Origin: Candidatus Megaera endosymbiont of Mesostigma viride
GTDB taxonomy: Bacteria > Pseudomonadota > Alphaproteobacteria > Rickettsiales > Rickettsiaceae
Assembly: GCA_020410825.1 (NCBI GenBank)
Contig: CP084576.1
Coordinates: 434,001-498,000 of the forward strand
Length of the DNA: 64,000 bases
Direction of reading: 5' to 3'
Below the pieces are notes generated by a model. The model was not told where the DNA came from and did no database searches. It saw only the letters and a program-made list of their open reading frames with translations. This document shows positions 8,955 to 18,038 of the stretch, in pieces (positions within the stretch are counted from its first letter, which is position 1; the number at the start of each line of letters is the position of its first letter). The translations under genes and the position numbers were made by a program.

Positions 8955-10721
8955 ATGCAAAAATCCGTTTTGGGAAAATTCTGGCAACCAGTAAAGATTC
9001 AGGAAGATCTAGTTACCAGAATTTCCAGAGAGCTTCAAATCGGAGATTTTCTTGCAAAACTAGTCTCAAGCAGAGTATCTTCAGCAGAAGAAGCTTTTGA
9101 TTTTCTTGACCCTAAAATAAAAAAACTATTGCCGAATCCTTTTCATTTGCTCGATATGCAAAAGGGCGTAGAAAGGGTGATACAAGCAATAAAGAAGAAC
9201 GAAAAAATTTGTATATTTGCAGATTATGATGTTGATGGGGCTACTTCTTCCGCCTTGCTGAAAAACGTTTTTCGGGAACTGGGGGTAGAAGTAGAAATTT
9301 ATGTACCCGATAGGATAGAAGAAGGGTATGGCCCCACTTCGGCTGCGATGCAAAAGCTCAAAGATAACGGTAATAGGGTACTTATTACCGTTGATTGTGG
9401 TTCAGTAGCTTTTGAAGCTTTGCTTTATGCTTCTGAGTTAGGTCTTGATGTTATAGTCATTGATCATCATATTAGTTTAGATAAATTACCTAAAGCGGTA
9501 GCAGTAATCAACCCTAACCGAATTGATGAGGTAAGTAATTATAAGAACCTCGCAGCTGTAGGGGTTTCATTTTTATTTGCAGTGGCATTTTGCTCGGCGC
9601 TTAGGAAGGAAGGATTTTTTGAAAATAATTCTATTAAACATCCGGATTTAATCAAACAGCTAGATATTGTTGCCCTCGGTACGGTTTGCGACGTTATGAC
9701 ACTGACCGGATTAAATAGAGCTTTTGTTAAACAAGGTTTAAAGATAGCAAGAAGTAGAGTAAATATAGGATATGCTGCTTTATGTGATACCGCAGCATTA
9801 GATGAAGCTATTAATTGTTACCACCTTGGGTTTGTACTAGGTCCAAGGATTAATGCAGGGGGTAGGGTAGGTACTTCTTCTTTAGGAGCAACTCTTCTTT
9901 CCACGAATAGTCCTCAGAAGGCTAGGGAGATATCAGAAGAGCTAACTACACATAATAATAACCGGAAAATAATAGAATTAACGATTTTAGAAGAAGCTCA
10001 TAAATTGGCAAAATTACAGGCTAATAATACAGTGATTTTTGTAAGTGGCCATGGTTGGCATCCGGGAGTTATAGGTATTGTAGCCGGTAGATTAAAAGAA
10101 ACATATAATAGGCCAGTAGCCGTGGTGGCAGTTAATGATTCAATAGGAAAGGCTTCATGTAGGTCTGTTAAGGGATGCGATTTTGGTTCAGCTTTAATGG
10201 AAGCAAAACTGAAAGGGATGCTAATAGCGGGCGGTGGACATGCTATGGCTGCCGGTTTTAGTATTGAGGAAAATAAATTATCTATATTACAGGAATTTTT
10301 AGAAGACAGGTTTAAAACTATATTAAAAAATTCTACTTCTCACCTCGAAGAATTTTATGATTTAGAATTAACTGCTAACTCTATAAATAACAGTTTAATT
10401 GAGGAAATCAATAAGTTAGAGCCCTTTGGTAATGGTAACCCCTCACCTGTTTTTAAATTTAGCAATCTGTTTGTGCTAAAGGCTGATATTGTAGGAGGTA
10501 ATCACATTAAAGTTTTGCTCGCTCCAACCAGAGATTCTTCTTCTTTAACATCAATAAGTGCTATTGCTTTTAATTCTGTTAACACGGTGCTGGCAGAGGT
10601 AATTTTATCAAGAAAACCTTATAATTTATCAGTAATTGGCACCCTAAAAGAAAATAATTGGCAAAATAAACAAATGCTACAACTGCACATAAAAGACTTG
10701 ATCATAAATTCTTCTAGCTAA
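8955..10721 (+). CDS. recJ: Single-stranded-DNA-specific exonuclease RecJ
   Basis: RecJ is a 5'-3' ssDNA exonuclease acting in RecF-pathway recombination and mismatch repair. The 588 residues match the family length. The DHH phosphoesterase domain shows FADYDVDGATSSALL near residue 90 and VIDHHIS near residue 170, giving the metal-binding Asp/His set; the DHHA1 domain shows GVIGIVAGRLKETYNRP and GGGHAMAAGFSIEE; the OB-type C-terminal part contains LEPFGNGNPSPVF. Gene lies alone after a 139-base gap from yqgE. Confidence 0.95.
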   Translation: MQKSVLGKFWQPVKIQEDLVTRISRELQIGDFLAKLVSSRVSSAEEAFDFLDPKIKKLLPNPFHLLDMQKGVERVIQAIKKNEKICIFADYDVDGATSSALLKNVFRELGVEVEIYVPDRIEEGYGPTSAAMQKLKDNGNRVLITVDCGSVAFEALLYASELGLDVIVIDHHISLDKLPKAVAVINPNRIDEVSNYKNLAAVGVSFLFAVAFCSALRKEGFFENNSIKHPDLIKQLDIVALGTVCDVMTLTGLNRAFVKQGLKIARSRVNIGYAALCDTAALDEAINCYHLGFVLGPRINAGGRVGTSSLGATLLSTNSPQKAREISEELTTHNNNRKIIELTILEEAHKLAKLQANNTVIFVSGHGWHPGVIGIVAGRLKETYNRPVAVVAVNDSIGKASCRSVKGCDFGSALMEAKLKGMLIAGGGHAMAAGFSIEENKLSILQEFLEDRFKTILKNSTSHLEEFYDLELTANSINNSLIEEINKLEPFGNGNPSPVFKFSNLFVLKADIVGGNHIKVLLAPTRDSSSLTSISAIAFNSVNTVLAEVILSRKPYNLSVIGTLKENNWQNKQMLQLHIKDLIINSSS

Positions 10722-10858
10722 TACATTAAATGTAATAATTCTGCTACAGCTTCCTCTTACATGATCGCTGATTATCACAATTAATGAAAAAAATAAAATG
10801 AAATTCAACTCCGCAGTGTTATCTTTGTTTATTATATCATTAAAAATTTATTACTTAG

Positions 10859-11977
10859 ATGCCAATAATTCAACCTGGCTTTCGCCTAATCAATAAGTAT
10901 ACCTTAAGTATTGCCCTTATTTTGGTAATTGTAGTTATTGTAATTAAATCTGTAGGGGGTACTTCTAAAAAAGAACAAGAAAAGCTAATACGTCCTGTGC
11001 AAGTGGTTAAAGTTGCGCATAAAATTGCCGGCCAGTCCTTATCTTTAACTGGAGAGATTCTTGCAAAAAATGAAATTGACTTAAGTTTTAGGATAGATGG
11101 TAAATTAATAGAACGTCTGGTTTCAGTAGGGGATCTTGTAACTACTGGCCAAATCGTTGCTCGTCTTGATCCACAAGATGTAAAAGATAACCTTATTGCA
11201 GCCAAATCAAATCTTAATGCAGCGCAGGCAGCTTTAGACCAGGCCACCAGCAATGAAGGCAGGCAAAAAATCTTGCTCAGCAAAGGAGTGGTGACCAATG
11301 CAAAATATGAAGATGCTCTTTCTCAATTACAATCTGCCCAAGCAAAAGTAGAAGGTGCTGAGGCTAATTTAAGTCAGGCTCAGAACCGTGTTGAATATAC
11401 TAATTTAAAGGTAGATACTGCCGGTATAGTTACCGCAGTTAAAGCAGAAGCAGGAGAAATAGTAAGAGCTGGTCAAGCTGTTATGCGCATAGCGACTAAT
11501 GAAGGAAAGGATGCAGTATTTAATGTGCCAGAACAATTGTTTCAAAGCAAACCTTCTAATGATCAGCTAACAGTGGAGGTATCTTTAAGCCACGATCCAA
11601 GTATAAAAACAACTGGTATCGTTCGAGAAGTATCTCCTCAAGCAGATTCGGTAAGCCGTACATTTACTGTGAAGGTAGGTTTAAAAAACCCGCCTGAAGC
11701 ATTAAAACTTGGTTCAACCGTTACCGGTAGTGTTACTTTAAATAAGGGGTCAGCTATTGAATTGCCGGTAATGTCACTAAACAAATCTAATTCAAACCCG
11801 GCTGTATGGGTTGTAAATCCTGGTGATAATACCGTAAGTTTAAGAGACGTCAAGATAATTGGTTATAATCAAGATTCAGTAATTATTGCTGAAGGTCTAG
11901 AAAATGGTGAACTTGTGGTAACTGCAGGGGTGCATTCATTATATCCTGGACAACAGGTTAAAATATTAGAGAAATAG
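10859..11977 (+). CDS. RND efflux pump periplasmic adaptor (membrane fusion protein)
   Basis: The adaptor bridges the inner-membrane RND pump and an outer-membrane TolC-type channel. The 372 residues contain an N-terminal membrane anchor (about residues 14-30), two lipoyl half-motifs (FRIDGKLIERLVSVGDLVTTGQIVARLDP and VDTAGIVTAVKAEAGEIVRAGQAV) flanking an Ala/Gln-rich coiled coil (about 95-165), then beta-barrel and membrane-proximal domains. It is 12 bases upstream of the RND permease gene, so they are one operon. No outer-membrane factor is in the window; a TolC elsewhere would be needed. Substrate cannot be told from the adaptor. Confidence 0.92.
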   Translation: MPIIQPGFRLINKYTLSIALILVIVVIVIKSVGGTSKKEQEKLIRPVQVVKVAHKIAGQSLSLTGEILAKNEIDLSFRIDGKLIERLVSVGDLVTTGQIVARLDPQDVKDNLIAAKSNLNAAQAALDQATSNEGRQKILLSKGVVTNAKYEDALSQLQSAQAKVEGAEANLSQAQNRVEYTNLKVDTAGIVTAVKAEAGEIVRAGQAVMRIATNEGKDAVFNVPEQLFQSKPSNDQLTVEVSLSHDPSIKTTGIVREVSPQADSVSRTFTVKVGLKNPPEALKLGSTVTGSVTLNKGSAIELPVMSLNKSNSNPAVWVVNPGDNTVSLRDVKIIGYNQDSVIIAEGLENGELVVTAGVHSLYPGQQVKILEK

Positions 11978-11989
11978 AGGATTTAAGTA

Positions 11990-14900
11990 ATGAAAGAGCG
12001 CTTTAATCTCTCACTATGGGCAATTAACCATCGTGAGCTCGTATGGTATCTAATGGGTATTTTAATAATAGTTGGTAGCTTATCGTATACTCGTCTTGGC
12101 CGGAATGAAGATCCTGTTTTTGCAATAAAAACTATGCTGGTTCAAACAAAATGGCCCGGTGCAACTATTGATGAAACCATGAATCAAGTTACCGAGCGGA
12201 TAGAAAAAAAATTACAGGAAACACCTAACATCGATTATATCCGTAGCTTTACTACTCCAGGTTCTTCTACTATTTTTATTAATTTAAAAGGTTCTACTCC
12301 TCCTTCGGAAGTACCAAACAGTTGGTATCAGGTTCGAAAAAAAATCGGTGATATTTCACTTACTTTACCCCAAGGAGTGGTCGGACCGTTTTTTAATGAC
12401 GAATTTGGTGATACTTATGGGATTATTTATGCTTTTACCCGAGACGGTTTTTCTGAGCGGGAACTAATGGACTATATTGAGGAGGTAAGGTCTAAGCTAT
12501 TGCAAATACCTGACATATCCAAAATAGATATTATAGGGAATCAAGAAGAAAAAATTTACATCGAATTTTCCATCAGAAGGCTTGCCGGACTTGGCATTAG
12601 ACCACAAGAATTTATTAAGATGTTACAGTCAACAAATGCCGTAAGACCGGCTGGTACAGTACGGACCGAAAATGAAACCGTATTAATAAGAGTATCAGGA
12701 AGTTTCCAATCAGAGGATGATTTACGCAATATAAATATTAATATAAACGGTAAATTATTTCCGCTCAGTGATATTGCTACTATTAAAAGAGATTATATTG
12801 ACCCTCCTCAATCTTTCTTTAAATTTAATGGAAAACAAGCTATAGGTCTTGCCGTTTCTATGACCCCGGGCGGGGATATTCTAGCGTTAGGAAAAAATGT
12901 AAAGACAGCAATGGAAAAAATTAGTGCTGATTTACCAATCGGTATAGAATATCATTTGGTTGCTAATCAGCCTATGGTAGTAGAAGAAAATATTGCGGAA
13001 TTTACAAAATCATTAGAAGAAGCATTCATAATTGTTCTTTTCGTAAGTTTTTTAAGCCTTGGCTTACGTGCAGGCGCAGTAGTGGCTTGTTCCATTCCAT
13101 TAGTACTAACTATAGTTTTTATAGTAATGGAGTTTTGCCATATTGATCTTCAAAGAATTTCTCTAGGAGCGTTAATAATTGCGCTTGGGTTATTAGTAGA
13201 CGATGCAATGATTACTGTTGAAATGATGGTAACAAAACTTGAAGAAGGGTTAGATAAGGTACGCGCTGCCACCTTTGCCTATACCTCTACTGCTTTTCCT
13301 ATGCTTACAGGCACTTTGGTTACTGTAGTAGCTTTTATTCCAGTCGGTTTTGCTAAAAGCTCGGCTGGGGAATATGTATTTTCTTTATTTGCAGTAATTG
13401 CTATTGCCCTGATTGCCTCATGGTTTGTAGCAGTAGTATTTACACCCTTAATCGGCTTAATAATTCTTCCTGATAAACTAGAGCATCATCAACAAAAAGA
13501 AAGTAGATTACTAAAGCCCTTTCGTGTTGTTTTGTTAGCTGCTATGCGCTCTCCTAGAAAAACTATTTCCCTAACAATCGCATTATTCATTTCATCAATT
13601 ATAGGTATGAAATTTGTTTCTCATCAGTTCTTCCCGTCTTCTGATCGGCCAGAATTGCTAGTAAACATGCAACTCCCGCAAAACTCTTCTATTTTTGCTA
13701 CTTCTAATGCCGTGGCAAATCTAGAAAAATTATTAGAAAATAACTCCGATATTGTGCGGTGGAGTTCTTACGTAGGGCGGGGCGCAGTCCGTTTTTATTT
13801 GCCACTCGATGGAGCACAACCAAATCCTTCTTATTCTCAAACTGTAATTGTTACAAAAGATATTGAAGCACGAGAACGGGTACGCAGTTACTTGCAAAAA
13901 GAATTTAAAGAAAATTTTTCAAATATAAATAGTAGAATCATGCCGCTTGAAATGGGACCTCCGGTAGGATGGCCTTTGCAATATAGGGTAAGCGGTAATG
14001 ATCTAGAACAAGTAAGAAAAATAGCTTATCAAGTTGCCGAAATACTGGGAACAGAGTCACAAGTTCAGGATATTAATTTTGACTGGATTGAGCCGTCTCG
14101 TGTACTAAAAATCAAAGTCAATCAGGATGAAGCAAGGCTTCTTGGTTTAAGCTCGGAAGATTTAGCAGCGTCATTAAATGCAGTGGTCTCTGGAATGAAA
14201 ATTACCCAAATACGCGATAGTATTTACTTAATAGACGTATTGATTCGTGCAGAAGCAGAGCAAAGAGCTTCCTTAGATAGTTTAAGTACATTACAGATTT
14301 CTACTCCTAGCGGTAAGAAAGTACCGTTAATGCAAGTCGCTACCATAAAATATGAACAAGAATATCCTTTGATTTGGAGAAGAGACCGCATACCTACTAT
14401 TACTGTGCAAGCTGATACTTCTGGGGATACTTTACCTGCAACAGTAGTAGAAAAACTCCGCCCAAAAATTTTAGAACTCAACAGCAAGTTACCGGCTGGA
14501 TACAAAATTAAAACAGGGGGTACAACCGAAGAAAGTGCTAAATCACAGGCTTCAGTTGCCGCTGTAGTTCCTTTAATGCTAGCAATTGTTATAACCATTT
14601 TAATGATTCAATTACAAAGTATTCAACGTGTTATTTTAGTATTAAGTGTAGTACCTCTGGGCTTAATAGGGATAGTTGCCATATTATTAATAGCTGATAA
14701 ACCTCTAGGGTTTGTGGCTATTTTAGGAATAATCGCTCTTGTTGGTATGATTGCCCGTAATTCTGTGATCGTTATAGATCAAATAGAAACTGAAATTGCT
14801 CACGGCCTGTCGCGGTGGGATGCTGTGGTAACTGCTACAACTCACCGTTTTCGTCCAGTAATTTTAACTGCTGCGGCAGCAATTCTTGGAATGATTCCAA

Positions 14901-15025
14901 TTGCTCCTACAGTATTTTGGGGTCCAATGGCCTATGCAATCATGGGAGGGCTTGCAGTAGCAACAGTACTTACCTTGGTATTCTTACCGGCGTTGTATTG
15001 TATGTGGTTTAAGGTTACCGAGTAA
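11990..15025 (+). CDS. RND-family efflux permease (AcrB-like)
   Basis: A proton-driven trimeric inner-membrane exporter. The 1011 residues show both homologous halves: a short cytoplasmic N-terminus and first membrane helix, the periplasmic porter loop, the TM2-6 bundle with the proton-relay Asp pair in LGLLVDDAMITVEMM (about residue 405), a second periplasmic loop, and a second bundle with LVGMIARNSVIVIDQIETE and ILTAAAAILGMIPIAP. It belongs to the AcrB/MexB-like hydrophobe group rather than CusA, since no Met cluster is seen. Transcribed with the adaptor upstream and very probably with the hydrolase that starts 5 bases after its stop. Confidence 0.92.
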   Translation: MKERFNLSLWAINHRELVWYLMGILIIVGSLSYTRLGRNEDPVFAIKTMLVQTKWPGATIDETMNQVTERIEKKLQETPNIDYIRSFTTPGSSTIFINLKGSTPPSEVPNSWYQVRKKIGDISLTLPQGVVGPFFNDEFGDTYGIIYAFTRDGFSERELMDYIEEVRSKLLQIPDISKIDIIGNQEEKIYIEFSIRRLAGLGIRPQEFIKMLQSTNAVRPAGTVRTENETVLIRVSGSFQSEDDLRNINININGKLFPLSDIATIKRDYIDPPQSFFKFNGKQAIGLAVSMTPGGDILALGKNVKTAMEKISADLPIGIEYHLVANQPMVVEENIAEFTKSLEEAFIIVLFVSFLSLGLRAGAVVACSIPLVLTIVFIVMEFCHIDLQRISLGALIIALGLLVDDAMITVEMMVTKLEEGLDKVRAATFAYTSTAFPMLTGTLVTVVAFIPVGFAKSSAGEYVFSLFAVIAIALIASWFVAVVFTPLIGLIILPDKLEHHQQKESRLLKPFRVVLLAAMRSPRKTISLTIALFISSIIGMKFVSHQFFPSSDRPELLVNMQLPQNSSIFATSNAVANLEKLLENNSDIVRWSSYVGRGAVRFYLPLDGAQPNPSYSQTVIVTKDIEARERVRSYLQKEFKENFSNINSRIMPLEMGPPVGWPLQYRVSGNDLEQVRKIAYQVAEILGTESQVQDINFDWIEPSRVLKIKVNQDEARLLGLSSEDLAASLNAVVSGMKITQIRDSIYLIDVLIRAEAEQRASLDSLSTLQISTPSGKKVPLMQVATIKYEQEYPLIWRRDRIPTITVQADTSGDTLPATVVEKLRPKILELNSKLPAGYKIKTGGTTEESAKSQASVAAVVPLMLAIVITILMIQLQSIQRVILVLSVVPLGLIGIVAILLIADKPLGFVAILGIIALVGMIARNSVIVIDQIETEIAHGLSRWDAVVTATTHRFRPVILTAAAAILGMIPIAPTVFWGPMAYAIMGGLAVATVLTLVFLPALYCMWFKVTE

Positions 15026-15029
15026 ATTT

Positions 15030-16187
15030 ATGCTAGAGTTAAAACTCAGTAACAATGCACTTTATCAAGCTTTCACCCAAAGGGCTATGTGCTATATAGC
15101 AACCGGAGGAGCGGATTTTGGAGAATGTTTAGTTACAATAAAAAAAATAGCCGATGGTAATGTTGATGAGTGGCATCAGGAATGGATAGCTACCGCAAGC
15201 AGGGTTGAGAAGATAGGAGATGAAAGCCTCAAAAATGGCCATAGAATTAGTGCGCACGAGGCGTATCTTCGGGCTTCAAATTATTATCATACAGCTTATT
15301 TCCCATTATTTGGGTATCCTGTTGATAGTAGATTGATTAGTGCTTTTAATAAAGAAGTTGAAGTGTTCCAAAAAGCAGCGTCGCTTTTTAAAAACCCCAT
15401 AGAAATAATCGAAATTCCTTTTGAATCAGCAACTCTTCCTGCGTATTTTCTTAAGGTTGATGATTCGGGCAATGCTCGTCCTACAATTGTTTACACGAAT
15501 GGTTATGATTCGAATATACAAGAAATGTATTTTGCACATGCGGACGCAGCTTTAAAAAGAGGGTACAATTGCTTGTTATTCGATGGTCCTGGCCAAGGTC
15601 GTAATCTTATTCGAGGTAATAGCTATTTGAGGCCTGATTGGGAAAATGTAGTAACACCTGTTATAGATTATGCCTTAACTAGAAAAGAAATAGATCAGAA
15701 AAAAATAATTCTTGCTGGATGGAGTTTTGGAGGACTTCTTGCTCCCCGAGCAGCTGCGTATGAACACAGAATAGCTGCTTTAATAGCAGATCCAGGACAA
15801 TGGGATGCTGCGGATTCCTTAAATACGGCAATGATTAATAAAATTTCTAGTCTACTAAATATAGATGAAATGCTTCATTGGCGGATAGTACGAAGAGGAT
15901 TCTGGGCACTTAATGTAAATTGTTTAGAAGATTTCTTTAAATCGATGTCAAATTTTAAACTTTCTCATATAGCACAAAATATTCGCTGTCCTACCTTAAT
16001 CACTTTGCCAGAAGGAGATCCTATAGCAAGCGGAGCACTTGAGCTTTATAAAGCCCTTAATGTTAGTAATAAAAAACTAGTTCATTTTTCTGAAGAGGAG
16101 GGTAGTGGTGGTCATTGCGAAATGCTTGCGCGCTCATTATATAACCAAAGGATTTTTGATTGGCTTGATGAAACCTTGGCTTTATAG
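15030..16187 (+). CDS. Alpha/beta hydrolase with a helical N-terminal domain
   Basis: A 385-residue cytoplasmic hydrolase. Residues 1-125 form a helical leader typical of the dihydroxypseudooxynicotine-hydrolase/FrsA-like branch, and the catalytic domain follows: TNGYDSN (oxyanion region), LLFDGPGQGRN, the nucleophile elbow AGWSFGGLLAPR with Ser232, an acidic residue in TLPEGDPIASG, and His in GGHCEMLAR near residue 363. The triad looks intact. It begins 5 bases after the RND permease stop, so it is translated from the same mRNA. The pairing suggests that a compound handled by the pump is also hydrolysed here, but the substrate is unknown and an esterase or C-C hydrolase activity are both possible. 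Confidence 0.82.
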   Translation: MLELKLSNNALYQAFTQRAMCYIATGGADFGECLVTIKKIADGNVDEWHQEWIATASRVEKIGDESLKNGHRISAHEAYLRASNYYHTAYFPLFGYPVDSRLISAFNKEVEVFQKAASLFKNPIEIIEIPFESATLPAYFLKVDDSGNARPTIVYTNGYDSNIQEMYFAHADAALKRGYNCLLFDGPGQGRNLIRGNSYLRPDWENVVTPVIDYALTRKEIDQKKIILAGWSFGGLLAPRAAAYEHRIAALIADPGQWDAADSLNTAMINKISSLLNIDEMLHWRIVRRGFWALNVNCLEDFFKSMSNFKLSHIAQNIRCPTLITLPEGDPIASGALELYKALNVSNKKLVHFSEEEGSGGHCEMLARSLYNQRIFDWLDETLAL

Positions 16188-16210
16188 CTAGATAGGTCAT
16201 TCCCGAAAAT

Positions 16211-16238
16211 TGCAACCTTATAACAAATATAGGTTGCA
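16211..16238. other. Eight-base-pair hairpin after the hydrolase gene
   Basis: TGCAACCT (16211-16218) and AGGTTGCA (16231-16238) are perfectly complementary around a 12-base loop, 23 bases after the hydrolase stop and 62 bases before the next gene. No T-run follows, so if it ends the efflux operon transcript it is an imperfect terminator; it may only stabilise the 3' end. Confidence 0.35.
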
Positions 16239-16300
16239 GAATCTACAAAAATCGCTACCATAAGTAGAGTAATAAAATAACATAATTTCTTTTCTATTTT

Positions 16301-17695
16301 ATGGTGTGGACTGTAGATCATATAATATTTTTTGCCTTTTTAATTCTTAATATAATCCTTGGTTTAAAATCAAGTAAAAATATCACCTCAATAACCCAAT
16401 ATGCCATAGGAGATAGAAATTTTAGTACAGGAGCGATAGTAGCTACTATTGTTGCTACATGGATAGGGGGAGGTTTTTTTATTGAGAATATAATAGAAAA
16501 TTACACTAATGGGCTTTATTATTTTTTTACCTCTATAGCACAAGTATTATCTTTTTTTATAATAGGTTACTTTTTTATACCTAGAATGAAAGAATTCTTA
16601 GGCAAACTTTCCATAGCTGAAGCTATGGGAGAAATATACCAAAACAAAGTAAGGTTAATTGTTTCAGTATGTGGTTTTATAGGAGTAAGCGGAATTATAG
16701 CTATACAATTCAAAGTTGCTGGACTGGTATTTGAATATTTATTGAACATATCTAAATTCCAGGGAATTTTTTTAATAGGAGCGGTTGTGATATTATATTC
16801 AACTATGGGTGGTATTAAGACGGTAACTTTTACAGATATGATGCAAATCTTTACATTTGGAACTACCATTCCTTTGGTTATATATTACCTTTCTTCCAAC
16901 GTTTTTTATAGTCATGATTTAGTCTTTTTTACCATTATAAATCATCCAGAATTTGACTTAAGTAGAATATTTGATAAAGATAATATAAAAAGTTGGACAT
17001 ACTTATTTTTATTCTTTTATTGCCTAATACCTGCATTTGACATTTCGATTTTTCAACGTATTGCCATAAGTAGTAATATATCTCAAGCCCAAAAATCATT
17101 TTACATTTCTGGAGTTATCATTTTAATAATAACTCTATTTATGACATTTCTTGCTATATTATTAATCACAAAAAATCCTTCTTTAAATAGCAACGATATG
17201 ATAAATACTTTGCTTTTTGACAATACTCCTCCATTTCTAAAAGGCTTACTAATAATAGGGATTACGGCAATAATAATGTCCACTGCTGATAGTTATTTAA
17301 ATTCCAGTGCGGTTATATTTGTCCATGATTTTTTAAAATCTTTAAATGTTAAAATTAATAATGAATTACTAACTGCCCGTTTAGTAAGTATAATTATAGG
17401 TATCTTGGCTATTATATTATCTTTTAAAGAAACTAGTATTTTTCGATTAGCTTTATTTACCGCTGGTTTTTACATGCCAATTGTTACAGTACCTTTTATC
17501 ATGGCTATATTTGGTTATCGTACACCTTACGAGAAAGCTGTATTATACGGAATGGGGGCAGGGCTAGCGGTAGTGCTTTTGTGGAGTTATCTTGACATTA
17601 CAGTTATAGATAACATAGTTCCAGCAATGGCTGCCAATTGGCTTGTCCTAGTAGTCATGCATAAATATTATTATTCCAAAAAAAAGTCGATATAG
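16301..17695 (+). CDS. Sodium:solute symporter (SSS family), copy 1
   Basis: A 464-residue inner-membrane carrier with about 12-13 hydrophobic helices, of the family that moves proline, pantothenate, sugars or other solutes with Na+. The SSS pattern is clear: FLILNIILGLKSSKN at the start, ITQYAIGDRNFSTG, and GGIKTVTFTDMMQIFTFG. A close paralogue lies at 52417-53808 and shares long identical stretches at the N-terminus (SITQYAIGDRNFST) and C-terminus (YRTPYEKAVL, VMHKYYYSK). The gene is followed by a 343-base gap. The substrate cannot be read from the sequence; proline or betaine is only one option. Confidence 0.85.
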   Translation: MVWTVDHIIFFAFLILNIILGLKSSKNITSITQYAIGDRNFSTGAIVATIVATWIGGGFFIENIIENYTNGLYYFFTSIAQVLSFFIIGYFFIPRMKEFLGKLSIAEAMGEIYQNKVRLIVSVCGFIGVSGIIAIQFKVAGLVFEYLLNISKFQGIFLIGAVVILYSTMGGIKTVTFTDMMQIFTFGTTIPLVIYYLSSNVFYSHDLVFFTIINHPEFDLSRIFDKDNIKSWTYLFLFFYCLIPAFDISIFQRIAISSNISQAQKSFYISGVIILIITLFMTFLAILLITKNPSLNSNDMINTLLFDNTPPFLKGLLIIGITAIIMSTADSYLNSSAVIFVHDFLKSLNVKINNELLTARLVSIIIGILAIILSFKETSIFRLALFTAGFYMPIVTVPFIMAIFGYRTPYEKAVLYGMGAGLAVVLLWSYLDITVIDNIVPAMAANWLVLVVMHKYYYSKKKSI

Positions 17696-18038
17696 CTACA
17701 CTGGTATTTGGTGACGTGTCATTAATTTCCTAGACGTACTAGACATTCTTTCTCGCTGATGCTTGTACTAAAATATATCCATCCTATATATTCCCTCCTC
17801 TCAAAAGAGAGCAGTTTGGACCAGTGTTAAGAAAGTTTGCAGTCATAATTTATTATTTTCCATGCCTAAATGAGCATTAAAGCTAATCTCTAATTTTAAA
17901 TACATAATCTATATTATGGAAAATAAAAGGGTATTAAATTAATCTGTCACCATTCATCGGTCTAGAATATGACTTGGGCTATAACAATAAAAAGCGAAAC
18001 CTGTAAGATTCCGCTTTTTTTTGTTATTTTAAGTAAAT
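17696..18038. other. 343-base intergenic region with an inverted repeat and a terminator
   Basis: This stretch lies between the ends of the convergent symporter and rpsA genes. It holds a small CTCTC-AAAA-GAGAG hairpin (17798-17811), an 11-base perfect inverted repeat TTATTTTCCAT / ATGGAAAATAA (17853-17863 and 17916-17926, 52 bases apart) and the rpsA terminator near its right end. I see no ORF with a ribosome binding site. Confidence 0.5.
17989..18022 (-). terminator. Intrinsic terminator of the cmk-rpsA transcript (could work in both directions)
   Basis: AAAAAGCG (17989-17996) pairs with CGCTTTTT (18012-18019), extended by two A-T pairs around a one-base bulge. On the minus strand it lies 17 bases beyond the rpsA stop and ends in a T-run; on the plus strand it is followed by eight Ts (18015-18022), so it could also stop read-through from the symporter. 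Confidence 0.72.
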
